From an uncultured bacterium (lineage in GTDB: Bacteria > Cyanobacteriota > Vampirovibrionia > Gastranaerophilales > Gastranaerophilaceae): a stretch of 33,901 bases of DNA. The translations under genes and the position numbers were made by a program. Numbering within the stretch: position 1 is the first letter of the stretch; each line of letters opens with the position of its first letter. The notes under the pieces are model-generated. The model had not been told where the DNA came from. It made no database searches and saw nothing but the letters and a program-made list of their open reading frames with translations. Positions 14,990 to 22,645 of the stretch are shown piece by piece. The stretch covers positions 37,995-71,895 of the forward strand of contig CADBXV010000007.1 in the NCBI GenBank assembly GCA_902798645.1, in the 5' to 3' direction.

Positions 14990-15646
14990 ATGTTTAACAG
15001 AGAATCTATTTTAAAAAGTTTAAATACCGAAAATTATTATATAGACAAACATTCTCTCGATTTGTTTTTGGAAGATTGGAAAATTGAAGCAATCTATGAA
15101 GATGAAGATGGTTTGGAATTTTATGATGAACTTGCATTAGAAAAAATAAAAAGAGGAATTTCTTTAAAAGCTCAAGGATTTACTGATGAGCAAATTATTG
15201 TGAAACTTGCAAAAATTGAGGCTCGTGTAGAAAAGTACGAAGAACCGCCAAAACCCGTTCAACCGGTTATTCTTGACGAAAAAGGTGAAGAAATAGAAGG
15301 AAGATTGGAAGAAGTTGCGAACAATATTGCTGTTCAAGAAGCAAAACAACAGCTGGAAGCAGAAACACAGCAACAAGTTCAAGGTAAAAGCTTTACACTT
15401 GATGTTTCAAGCCAAACCCTTCAAATGCTGGCAGAGGCGGTTGCTAAAAAAATTAGTGATGATATTACAAATTCAAATTTGACTGAAAAACTTATTGAAG
15501 CCGGCGGATACAAAAGAGACAATGAAATTCTTGCTCAACAGGTAAAAGATTTAATTGAACATAACAGAGAACTTTCAAAACGTATTGAGCAACTTGAAAG
15601 TCACGAATCAAAAAGTTTTTGGGCAAGATTTCGTCTTGGTAAATAG
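14990..15646 (+). CDS. MerR-like N-terminal domain protein with C-terminal coiled coil
   Basis: The 218-aa protein follows smpB by 10 nt and is probably co-transcribed. Residues about 15-75 (YYIDKHSLDLFLEDWKIE, FYDELALEKIKRGISLKAQG, FTDEQIIVKLAKIE) resemble a MerR-type or excisionase-type helix-turn-helix. The middle (80-130) is Pro/Glu/Gln-rich. The C-terminal third is a predicted coiled coil (NEILAQQVKDLIEHNRELSK) and ends in the basic, aromatic WARFRLGK. It may be a DNA-binding or cell-structural protein; the specific role is unknown. No signal peptide or membrane segment. Confidence 0.6.
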   Translation: MFNRESILKSLNTENYYIDKHSLDLFLEDWKIEAIYEDEDGLEFYDELALEKIKRGISLKAQGFTDEQIIVKLAKIEARVEKYEEPPKPVQPVILDEKGEEIEGRLEEVANNIAVQEAKQQLEAETQQQVQGKSFTLDVSSQTLQMLAEAVAKKISDDITNSNLTEKLIEAGGYKRDNEILAQQVKDLIEHNRELSKRIEQLESHESKSFWARFRLGK

Positions 15647-15701
15647 ATATAAATAATCAAAAAACAAGTAATTTGTTGATAGTTTAAATTTACTAATATT
15701 T

Positions 15702-16193
15702 ATGAATTACACAGATTTTTTAAGTGATTTAGATGAAAGATTAAAGAAGTATTTTACATTGCATAAAGAGTTTATCAATTGTAAACTCGGTTGTTCTTTT
15801 TGTTGTGAATCGGGGGATTATCCTTTATCTGCAGTTGAGTTGGAATATTTGATGCAGGGTTTTATAAAATTAAGTGATAAGGATAAAATTATTGTTCAAA
15901 ATAATATTAATGAAATGAAAAAAGGCGGAGCTTGTCCTTTTTTGATTGATAAAAAATGTTCGGTTTATTCTAATCGCCCGATTATTTGCAGAGTTCACGG
16001 CTTGGCATATCTTTGCAAGGATGGAACGGTTAAAGTTCCGTATTGTGCAAAAGAGGGTAAAAATTACACTAAAGTTTATGCAGACGGCGAGATAACGATA
16101 AATCCCATAAAAGAAAATCTTGATACTCAAAATATTCTTAAGGATTTTGATTTTGGTGAAATTCGCAATCTCATAGATTGGATTAATTTATAG
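15702..16193 (+). CDS. YkgJ-family cysteine-cluster protein
   Basis: The 163-aa protein belongs to the zinc/iron-chelating YkgJ (CxxxCxxCC) family: C27, C31, C34 and C35 in NCKLGCSFCC, then GGACPFLIDKKCSVYSNRP, IICRVHG and VPYCAKEG. The cysteine spacing suggests a bound metal or Fe-S cluster; the biochemical function of the family is not established. No Shine-Dalgarno is visible before the ATG. It stands between the smpB pair and nrdD. Confidence 0.85.
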   Translation: MNYTDFLSDLDERLKKYFTLHKEFINCKLGCSFCCESGDYPLSAVELEYLMQGFIKLSDKDKIIVQNNINEMKKGGACPFLIDKKCSVYSNRPIICRVHGLAYLCKDGTVKVPYCAKEGKNYTKVYADGEITINPIKENLDTQNILKDFDFGEIRNLIDWINL

Positions 16194-16585
16194 TTTAATG
16201 CATCATTTTACATAAAATGATGCAAAAGTTACAGCATGCCTTTATTTCTGATAAAAGCATGCCCTTGATTTTTTGATTGTTTTTATTCATGAAGTGTAAG
16301 ATTAACAATTTAAAATGGCTGTGAAAATTGTCAATAATTTTTACAAAAATTCATGAAAAAACTGTTACAAATTTTACAATATTTAGAAATGTAAAGTTAG
16401 CTAATAGAGCCGGTTTTAGGCTTTCTTAACTTTTATTAACATGTTTGATTACATTGATTATTTGAATTATCATTTATATAGTGGATTAGATTTTGGGAAG
16501 AGAATGTTATTCTCTTAATAGAGGTAGTTAAAGAAATAAAATAGCTTACCTTGCTCAATGTACGATTAGGAGGTCTATCGATCAT
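16194..16585. promoter_or_regulatory. Long intergenic leader upstream of nrdD with three hairpins
   Basis: A 392-bp gap without a gene. It holds a perfect 10-bp hairpin GCATCATTTT/AAAATGATGC (16200-16223), a second with GCATGC arms and inner TTTAT/ATAAA (16234-16262) followed by a T-rich stretch (16269-16284), which may terminate the YkgJ gene, and AAGAGAAT/ATTCTCTT (16498-16516) in the nrdD leader. AGGAGG at 16569-16574 lies about 11 nt before the nrdD ATG. No convincing pair of NrdR boxes was found. Confidence 0.5.
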
Positions 16586-18874
16586 ATGCAAAATAGTATA
16601 AACAAGGAAGGAAATGTAGTAGAATTTTCATCAACAAGGGCAGTTGCGAGTACTGCTACTGATGTAATGCGCAAATCAAACTCTCCAAACAAAGAGTTTA
16701 TTTCTCAGGTTGCTCAATTGCAAGCTCAACAAATTAAGCCTGTTAAGCTTGAACATATATATGTTATAAAAAAAGACGGAACAAGAGAAGAATTTGATAA
16801 CAAAAAGATTATTAACGCTATAACAAAATCTGCAACAAGAGTTTTAGTTAAGTTGTCAGATGAGGAGATTCAAAATATATGTAATTTTGTGGATAATAAT
16901 ATCGCAAAAATGGGTAAGTCAGAGATTACAATAGCTGAAATGCACAACCTTGTTGAAGGTGCACTGGAGGCTCTCAATCCTGCTGTTGCTCAAAGCTATA
17001 GAAACTACAGAAACTACAAGCAAGACTTTGTACACATGTTAGACAAAGTTTATCAAGAATCTCAAAGAATTATGTACATCGGCGATAAAGAAAATTCAAA
17101 CGCTGATTCAACATTAGTTTCTACAAAGCGTTCTTTGATTTTCAATGAACTTAACAAAGAATTATACAAAAAGTTCTTCTTAACAGTAGATGAACTTCAA
17201 GCAATAAGAGATGGTTACATTTATATCCACGATATGTCAGCACGTCGTGATACAATGAACTGTTGTTTATTTGATGTTGCATCAGTTCTTAAAGGCGGAT
17301 TTGAGATGGGTAACTTGTGGTACAATGAACCGAAATCTCTTGATGTAGCATTTGACGTAATCGGTGATATTGTTATGGCAGCTGCAAGCCAACAATATGG
17401 CGGTTTTACTGTTGCTGAAGTTGATAAAATTTTGGCACCGTACGCACATAAAACTTTTGAAAGACAAAACGAAAAATATTTATGCTTAGGTCTGGACTTT
17501 GAAAAAGCAAGAGAGGCTGCTATGACTGATGTTCAAAAAGATTTTGAACAAGGTTTCCAAGGCTGGGAATACAAATTTAATACGGTTGCATCATCTCGTG
17601 GTGATTATCCGTTTATTACTGTTACAGCAGGTCTTGGTACAGAAGAATACGAAAGAATGGCTACAAAAGCTATGCTTAAAATTCGTATGAACGGTCAAGG
17701 CAAGAAAGGTAACAAAAAACCTGTATTATTCCCTAAGATAGTTTTCTTGTATGATGAAAACTTACACGGAGAAGGCAAAATTAACCATGATGTATTTGAA
17801 GCAGGTATTGAATGCTCTAAAAAAGCTATGTATCCTGACTGGTTATCACTTTCAGGTGAAGGATACGTTGCTTCAATGTACAAAAAATACGGTAAAGTTG
17901 TTTCTCCAATGGGTTGCAGAGCATTCTTATCACCTTGGTATGAAAGAGGTGGTATGAAACCTGCTGACGAAAATGATACACCAATCTTTGTCGGTCGTTT
18001 TAATATCGGTGCAATCAGTTTGCACTTACCTATGATTTATGCTAAGGCTAAGAAAGAAAGCAGAGATTTCTATGAAGTTCTTGATTATTATATGGAATTA
18101 ATCAGACAACTTCACATCAGAACTTACGAATACTTGGGAGAAATGAAGGCATCAGTTAATCCGCTTGCATATTGCGAAGGCGGTTTCTTGGGCGGTCATT
18201 TAGGTATTCATGACAAGATTAAACCAATATTGAAATCTGCAACAGCATCTTTCGGTATTACAGCACTTAATGAGCTTCAAGAACTTTATAACGGCAAATC
18301 ACTTGTTGAGGACGGTCAGTTCGCAATTGAAGTTATGGAATACATTAACAAGAAAGTCAATGAATTTAAAGAAGAAGACGGAAATATGTATGCTCTGTAT
18401 GGAACGCCGGCAGAAAATCTTTGCGGATTGCAGGTAAAACAATTCCGTAAAAAATACGGCATCGTTCCTCATGTATCAGACAAACCGTATGTTTCAAATT
18501 CTTTCCATTGCCACGTAAGCGAAGATATTACACCTATTCAAAAACAAGATCTTGAAAAGAGATTTTGGGATTTGATGAACGGCGGAAAGATTCAATACGT
18601 AAAATATCCGCTTGATTATAATACTGATGCGGTTAAAACATTGGTATTAAGAGCAATGGATATGGGTTTCTACGAAGGTGTTAACCTTTCGCTTTCATAC
18701 TGTGATGACTGCGGACACGAAGAATTAAACATGGATGTCTGCCCGAAATGCGGAAGCAGAAACCTTACAAAGATTGACAGAATGAACGGGTATCTTTCAT
18801 ACTCTCGTGTAAAAGGCGATTCAAGATTGGCTGATCACAAGATGGAAGAAATTGCAGATCGTAAGTCTATGTAG
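16586..18874 (+). CDS. nrdD: Anaerobic (class III) ribonucleoside-triphosphate reductase
   Basis: Makes dNTPs under anoxia using a glycyl radical. The 762-aa protein has an N-terminal ATP-cone (about 58-145, starting IYVIKKDGTREEFDNKKI), the ten-stranded barrel core with MNCCLFD and MGCRAFLSPW (active-site Cys region), a C-terminal zinc site C706, C709, C719 and C722, and the glycyl-radical site RMNGYLSYSR with Gly735. About 50 Ser/Gln-rich residues precede the ATP-cone. The activase nrdG is not next to it. The gene ends at a strong terminator. Confidence 0.96.
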   Translation: MQNSINKEGNVVEFSSTRAVASTATDVMRKSNSPNKEFISQVAQLQAQQIKPVKLEHIYVIKKDGTREEFDNKKIINAITKSATRVLVKLSDEEIQNICNFVDNNIAKMGKSEITIAEMHNLVEGALEALNPAVAQSYRNYRNYKQDFVHMLDKVYQESQRIMYIGDKENSNADSTLVSTKRSLIFNELNKELYKKFFLTVDELQAIRDGYIYIHDMSARRDTMNCCLFDVASVLKGGFEMGNLWYNEPKSLDVAFDVIGDIVMAAASQQYGGFTVAEVDKILAPYAHKTFERQNEKYLCLGLDFEKAREAAMTDVQKDFEQGFQGWEYKFNTVASSRGDYPFITVTAGLGTEEYERMATKAMLKIRMNGQGKKGNKKPVLFPKIVFLYDENLHGEGKINHDVFEAGIECSKKAMYPDWLSLSGEGYVASMYKKYGKVVSPMGCRAFLSPWYERGGMKPADENDTPIFVGRFNIGAISLHLPMIYAKAKKESRDFYEVLDYYMELIRQLHIRTYEYLGEMKASVNPLAYCEGGFLGGHLGIHDKIKPILKSATASFGITALNELQELYNGKSLVEDGQFAIEVMEYINKKVNEFKEEDGNMYALYGTPAENLCGLQVKQFRKKYGIVPHVSDKPYVSNSFHCHVSEDITPIQKQDLEKRFWDLMNGGKIQYVKYPLDYNTDAVKTLVLRAMDMGFYEGVNLSLSYCDDCGHEELNMDVCPKCGSRNLTKIDRMNGYLSYSRVKGDSRLADHKMEEIADRKSM

Positions 18875-18887
18875 TGCAGAAATAAAT

Positions 18888-18903
18888 TTTACAGTTCGGT
18901 AAA
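18888..18903. promoter_or_regulatory. Operator-like palindrome 1 (TTTAC-N6-GTAAA)
   Basis: TTTACAGTTCGGTAAA, just after the nrdD stop. It is related to two further copies 60 and 119 bp downstream, in front of hipB. HipB proteins bind such inverted repeats. Confidence 0.5.
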
Positions 18904-18921
18904 TTTTAATAAAAAAAGACG

Positions 18922-18950
18922 AAAAAAGCATGCAAAAAGCATGCTTTTTT
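18922..18950 (+). terminator. Terminator of nrdD
   Basis: Perfect 12-bp stem AAAAAAGCATGC / GCATGCTTTTTT with an AAAAA loop and a T-run. Its T-run overlaps the left arm of the second operator-like palindrome. Confidence 0.9.
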
Positions 18951-18963
18951 ACTGAACGGTAAA
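18948..18963. promoter_or_regulatory. Operator-like palindrome 2
   Basis: TTTACTGAACGGTAAA, identical to the copy at 19007-19022. It overlaps the nrdD terminator tail. Confidence 0.6.
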
Positions 18964-18978
18964 ATTTTATATTTTTAT

Positions 18979-19006
18979 TTGACTTTTTTTTAGAAAATGA
19001 TACATT
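18979..19006 (+). promoter_or_regulatory. Promoter of hipB-hipA
   Basis: TTGACT (18979-18984), 16 bp, then an extended -10 TG-A-TACATT (18998-19006). It is directly followed by the third operator-like palindrome, so a repressor bound there would block polymerase. Confidence 0.65.
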
Positions 19007-19022
19007 TTTACTGAACGGTAAA
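19007..19022. promoter_or_regulatory. Operator-like palindrome 3, next to the -10 box
   Basis: TTTACTGAACGGTAAA overlapping the expected transcription start of hipB. The three palindromes are spaced 60 and 59 bp, close to a constant period. Autoregulation by HipB is inferred. Confidence 0.65.
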
Positions 19023-19025
19023 AAT

Positions 19026-19250
19026 ATGGTGAAAAATAGAGTATTTATGGAAATAAACAGTATAGAAGAATTAGGTGAATTTATTAAAACAACCCGTAAA
19101 AATCAATCCTTAACACAGTCTGATGTTGCAGCAGCATGTAATGTTGGAGTAAGATATATTGTTGATTTAGAGAAGGGCAAAAAAACTTGTGAAATAGGTA
19201 AGGCTATGCAAGTTGTGAAAGCATTAGGTTTAAAAATAAACATTGAGTAG
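19026..19250 (+). CDS. hipB: HipB-type antitoxin / XRE transcriptional regulator
   Basis: The 74-aa protein (67 aa if started at the ATG at 19047, as relatives suggest) has one helix-turn-helix: LGEFIKTTRKNQSLTQSDVA with AACNVGVRYIVDLEKGKK, then AMQVVKALGLKINIE. This is the HipB/Y4mF-like antitoxin pattern; HipB neutralises the HipA kinase and represses the operon. It is preceded by a promoter and three palindromes. Its TAG stop is in the same frame as the following HipA-like sequence, with no other stop between. Confidence 0.85.
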   Translation: MVKNRVFMEINSIEELGEFIKTTRKNQSLTQSDVAAACNVGVRYIVDLEKGKKTCEIGKAMQVVKALGLKINIE

Positions 19251-19316
19251 GAAGAATATATTTCTGCCTTACCTCAAAAACCGTTATTAACCGGTTCAAA
19301 TGGGCTTAGATTATCA

Positions 19317-20108
19317 TTGGCAGGTGCACAAGATAAAATGGCAGTTGTGCTTATTGATAATATAGTATCACTTCCCCAAAAAGATGTACCGACAACTCAT
19401 ATCCTAAAACCAATGATAAAAGGGATAGAGGGTTCTATAGAAAATGAGTATATATGTTTAAAAGTCGCAAAATTAGTTGGCTTGAATGTTTGTGAAGCAG
19501 AAGTCAGAACAACAAAAAAATTAAAGTATTTGTTGATTAAAAGATATGATAGAGAAGTTCAAAACGGTAAAATAAGAAGAATACATCAGGAAGATTTTTG
19601 TCAGGCAAAAAATATTATAAGTGCGTTTAAGTATGAAAAAGAAGGCGGAATTAAATTAAAGGATTGCTTTGAAATAGCAAATAAAACGTCATCACCTGCC
19701 GCCAGTAAAGTAGAGCTTATAAATAGAATAGTATTTAATTATCTTATTGGAAATTATGATGCTCACGGAAAGAACTTTTCTATATTGTACTCAAATAATA
19801 AAATGCAACTTGCTCCTGCTTATGACATACTTTGTACTGCAATATATCCTGAGTTAAGTCAAGAGTTGGCAATGAAAATTGGCGGATATTATAATCCCGA
19901 CATGATTATTCCTGAAAGATGGAAAAAAATGGCAGAAGATTTTGATATCAGCTATACTCAATTAAGAAAAATTATATTGAAACAAGCTGAGATACTACCT
20001 AAGATTGTTAAAAAAATAGATTCAGAACTAAATCAACCTATTTCAAAAAAGATATTAGAATTTATTGAAGCTAATTGTCAAAAAACAATTGAAAGATTTA
20101 ATAAATAA
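19317..20108 (+). CDS. hipA: HipA-family Ser/Thr kinase toxin, N-terminally truncated
   Basis: HipA kinases phosphorylate glutamyl-tRNA synthetase or related targets and cause growth arrest. The kinase core is present: AGAQDK loop, HILKP (Lys31), LLIKRYDR, IHQEDFCQA, the catalytic NYDAHGKNFS (Asp148, Asn153) and APAYDIL (Asp170). Full HipA has about 410-440 aa; the N-terminal subdomain is missing. Numbering starts at a TTG, but HipA-like codons (PQKPLLTGSNGLRLS) extend upstream in frame to the hipB stop. The TTG would exclude the loop serine. It may be a truncated gene, a HipT-like short kinase, or expressed by another start. Confidence 0.75.
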   Translation: MAGAQDKMAVVLIDNIVSLPQKDVPTTHILKPMIKGIEGSIENEYICLKVAKLVGLNVCEAEVRTTKKLKYLLIKRYDREVQNGKIRRIHQEDFCQAKNIISAFKYEKEGGIKLKDCFEIANKTSSPAASKVELINRIVFNYLIGNYDAHGKNFSILYSNNKMQLAPAYDILCTAIYPELSQELAMKIGGYYNPDMIIPERWKKMAEDFDISYTQLRKIILKQAEILPKIVKKIDSELNQPISKKILEFIEANCQKTIERFNK

Positions 20109-20177
20109 AGAAAGGTGCGAAACATCGTACCCTACTTTACTATACAATATTGAGCACATAACACTTTTTCAAAGTAG

Positions 20178-20194
20178 GTCAGGTTCCACCTGAC
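20178..20194. repeat. GTCAGGT hairpin repeat, copy 3
   Basis: GTCAGGT-TCC-ACCTGAC with preceding GTAG and following AAA, in the gap after hipA. Confidence 0.8.
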
Positions 20195-20307
20195 AAATAA
20201 TGAATACAAACATTGAACCCCACCCGAAATTCTGCTTTTCATGCCAAGCCTTCAAAGCGAATTTCTACCCTCCCCAACCGGTGAGGGTTTAGACCTAAGT
20301 TATGTAG

Positions 20308-20324
20308 GTCAGATTTAACCTGAC
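20308..20324. repeat. GTCAGGT hairpin repeat, copy 4 (one arm change)
   Basis: GTCAGAT-TTA-ACCTGAC with the flank AGTTATGTAG and a following A-run, as in copy 2. Confidence 0.75.
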
Positions 20325-20421
20325 AAAAAATTTTTTATTACCCTCTCCTTGCAGCTCTAATGCTCACAAACATTGCAAAGAGCTGTTATCCCTCCCATAG
20401 GGGAGGGATAATGCCTTATTT

Positions 20422-21417
20422 TTATTTGTTCCAAATGGTATCGTTTTTGATTATTATTCCATCCTTATTGTATTGTGGTGTTACTGTGTATTTCAGCACT
20501 TTGTTATAATCTAACTGTTGTTTTTTTACTAATTTATCTTTTGAGTTATATGACTCTATAGCCAATCCTCCGTCTCCCCATTTTTCTGTTGTATATGAGC
20601 CATCCTGTTTATATTTATATGTATATCCATGATCATATTTTTCTATAAGTTTGCCTGTTTTTATATCACGATCTTCTGAATAAGTTACACGTAATGGATC
20701 TTTTTTGTCGTGAAAATATCTCTCGTAAAATACTTCTTTTTTTAAATCATCGTTTAAAGCATAAAAACCTTCTGCTTCTTTTTTACCTTGGGCATTGTAC
20801 ATAGTATATGGAATGTCACGCCCCGGACGATATTCAAAATCTTGTTTTACGCTATATTTTAATTGTCCGTTTTCATCGAATTTTTCATATACTGGTGTTT
20901 TTTTGTCTTCATTGCTATAGTTAATATATTCCGGTTTGTCTGTTCCTACATAGTATGTGGTATCGGAAGAAACAATACCGCCTTTACCAACTTCTACTCT
21001 GGTGTAATTTGCCGGATATTTTAGTTTTGAATTTTTGTCTTGAACGAATGTTATTTGCTGTTCTTTGTTTTTCAATGTTTTTGTTTTGGGTTTTCCTGAC
21101 ATGTATTTTGTTGGTTTAATATCTCCTTCAGGTGCATACTTGAAAGCTTTTAGGTCACCTTTTACGAGAGTTTCCTTTCTTGAACCGTCAGAGTATTTTG
21201 TCCAAAGTGATACGCAGTCTTTGCCATGGTCAGCAATTGCTGTTGCATTGAATACATCCGCTTCTCTCTTAGAATATCCTTTAACACCGTCTGCATCAAA
21301 CACATCTGCCATTTTTTTCTGTTGAGCTGTTGCATAAGGAGATTTTCTGACATCCTCAGGTGTCATGCCCTCTTTTACTGTAAAAGTCCTTGTTGTTACT
21401 GTCATTTCGTTTCCCAT
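20422..21417 (-). CDS. Hypothetical protein (331 aa) with Tyr-rich, YD/MORN-like repeats
   Basis: I do not recognise a family. The N-terminal 100 residues include MADVFDADGVKGYSKREADV, which looks like an EF-hand-like Asp loop. The remainder is rich in Tyr, Lys, Asp and Gly with loose repeats such as YEKFDENGQLKYSVKQ, YTMYNAQGKKEAEGFY and YGYTYKYKQDGSY-like turns, resembling YwqK/MORN-variant strands. There is no signal peptide or membrane helix. AAAGGA lies about 8 nt before the ATG. It is alone in accessory DNA, and the function is unknown. Confidence 0.6.
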   Translation of the reverse strand: MGNEMTVTTRTFTVKEGMTPEDVRKSPYATAQQKKMADVFDADGVKGYSKREADVFNATAIADHGKDCVSLWTKYSDGSRKETLVKGDLKAFKYAPEGDIKPTKYMSGKPKTKTLKNKEQQITFVQDKNSKLKYPANYTRVEVGKGGIVSSDTTYYVGTDKPEYINYSNEDKKTPVYEKFDENGQLKYSVKQDFEYRPGRDIPYTMYNAQGKKEAEGFYALNDDLKKEVFYERYFHDKKDPLRVTYSEDRDIKTGKLIEKYDHGYTYKYKQDGSYTTEKWGDGGLAIESYNSKDKLVKKQQLDYNKVLKYTVTPQYNKDGIIIKNDTIWNK

Positions 21418-21671
21418 AATAAAATCCTTTCCTCGTTTGTTTATTTTTCACTTATGTCTATATAAAGTATTTTTAACCTCAAAAATTGCCTAGTAAATTG
21501 ATGTCAAATATAAATATTTCTTAAAATATTGATAAATAGTTGCTTTAAATGCTTTACAAAAGTTAATAAACAATGCTTTTGTTTTTATATATTGTATCAA
21601 TTTATAGCATTTTATTTATATCCGCTATCCTGTTGATAATGAGAGATAAAATATAAAATAATAAAAGAATT

Positions 21672-21995
21672 ATGACATTAAATATCAAAAAACAATTAGG
21701 TGCGAGGATAAAAAAACTTCGACAAGACAAGGGATATTCTCAAGAGCAATTTGCCGAAAAGCTTGGTATTGCTCCAAGAACTCTGTGCGGAATAGAAATC
21801 GGAAAAAACTTTTTTAAAGCTGATACATTGGAAAAAATTCTTCAAACTTTAGACATTACTCCGCAAGATTTGTTTATGGTGAATTATATTAAGCCTAAAG
21901 ATATTCTTGTCGATGAAATAATTAAAACTGTTCAGTCAATCAACGACAGAGAAAAAATCGAAACAATTTATAAAATAATTATGGCTATTAAATAA
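21672..21995 (+). CDS. XRE-family transcriptional regulator
   Basis: The 107-aa protein has an N-terminal helix-turn-helix (residues about 6-60): LGARIKKLRQDKGYSQEQFA, EKLGIAPRTLCGIEIGKNFF and KADTLEKILQTLDITPQDLF. A helical C-terminal tail (DEIIKTVQSINDREKIETIY) may dimerise. It is a typical small DNA-binding regulator, with no recognisable partner. There is no Shine-Dalgarno before the ATG. It is convergent with the 124-aa gene. Confidence 0.85.
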   Translation: MTLNIKKQLGARIKKLRQDKGYSQEQFAEKLGIAPRTLCGIEIGKNFFKADTLEKILQTLDITPQDLFMVNYIKPKDILVDEIIKTVQSINDREKIETIYKIIMAIK

Positions 21996-22005
21996 AATTT
22001 ATTAG

Positions 22006-22380
22006 TCAGATATTAATAAATCTTTTGAATTCTCTTAAGAATCCGTTCCAGCCGTTTTTCCATAGAGAAGCAGTACCTTTATAATAATCTTCATAGTCTG
22101 CAATAATATTTCTGGGCAGTTCTTTTCCTGCCACAAGAGTTTCTGCTATAAATTCCAAATAATCGTTTTGTTCTTCTTTATATTCAATATCCTTGTATCT
22201 TAAATCTTCATCAGCTTCAAAATGAACAAGTGCGTGATATGCGCATTCAATATTTTTATCCATTGAGTCGGGAAAAAGTTTAAGTGCCTCTCTTACGCAT
22301 CTGCGCTCGGTAAGGACAGAATACACAAGTCTGCCGACAAACTTTCTGTTATTCATTTCTTGATTAAATTGTTGGTTCAA
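22006..22380 (-). CDS. Hypothetical acidic helical protein (124 aa)
   Basis: I do not recognise a family. It is acidic and helix-rich with many aromatics, for example ECAYHALVHFEADEDLRYKD, YLEFIAETLVAG and WKNGWNGFLREFKRFI; no signal peptide. I prefer the TTG at 22380 because GAGGA lies 4-5 nt upstream; the ATG at 22356 lacks a ribosome-binding site. It begins 10 nt after the lipoprotein gene, so the two are probably co-transcribed and may act together at the envelope. Confidence 0.6.
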   Translation of the reverse strand: MNQQFNQEMNNRKFVGRLVYSVLTERRCVREALKLFPDSMDKNIECAYHALVHFEADEDLRYKDIEYKEEQNDYLEFIAETLVAGKELPRNIIADYEDYYKGTASLWKNGWNGFLREFKRFINI

Positions 22381-22390
22381 ATTTTCCTCG

Positions 22391-22645
22391 CTAATATGAA
22401 TACGGATCTTCTATTTTTATATCAAATTCCGGATTTTTTGGCCCAAATTTTGCGTTATATTGCAGTTTTGGACCTTCGGATAAATCAATAGCATTAGGAT
22501 TTTTTTGTGCTTGAGGTTCAAGATAGTCAGCAAATCTGCGTTTTGATTGAATCATATTCTGCTTTGGCTTGCCTTGATTAGTGCAAGCGGTTGTACATGT
22601 AATTATGAATGAGAAAATCATAAAAAATATAACAACATTTTTCAT
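22391..22645 (-). CDS. Small lipoprotein (84 aa)
   Basis: The N-terminus MKNVVIFFMIFSFIITCTTAC is a type II signal peptide, with the lipobox ending at C21 (TTAC); a nearby Cys17 is less likely. The mature part of about 63 residues is polar and Pro/Asn/Lys-rich with no recognisable domain. AGAGG lies about 9 nt before the ATG. It is the first gene of a two-gene leftward unit with the 124-aa protein. Confidence 0.7.
   Translation of the reverse strand: MKNVVIFFMIFSFIITCTTACTNQGKPKQNMIQSKRRFADYLEPQAQKNPNAIDLSEGPKLQYNAKFGPKNPEFDIKIEDPYSY

Larger units (their letters stand above)
20109..20421. other. Repeat-rich intergenic region
   Basis: 313 bp without a gene. It holds two GTCAGGT-type hairpins, an ACCCTC/GAGGGT stem (20267-20288), a CAGCTCT/AGAGCTG stem (20352-20385) and an 11-bp perfect hairpin TTATCCCTCCC/GGGAGGGATAA (20386-20411). 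The last abuts the stop of the 331-aa gene and may terminate it. The density of inverted repeats marks an accessory junction. Confidence 0.6.

Noticed and set aside
16470..16490. Possible NrdR box (ATTTATATAGTGG) upstream of nrdD
   Set aside because: Only one half matches and no second box at the expected spacing was found.
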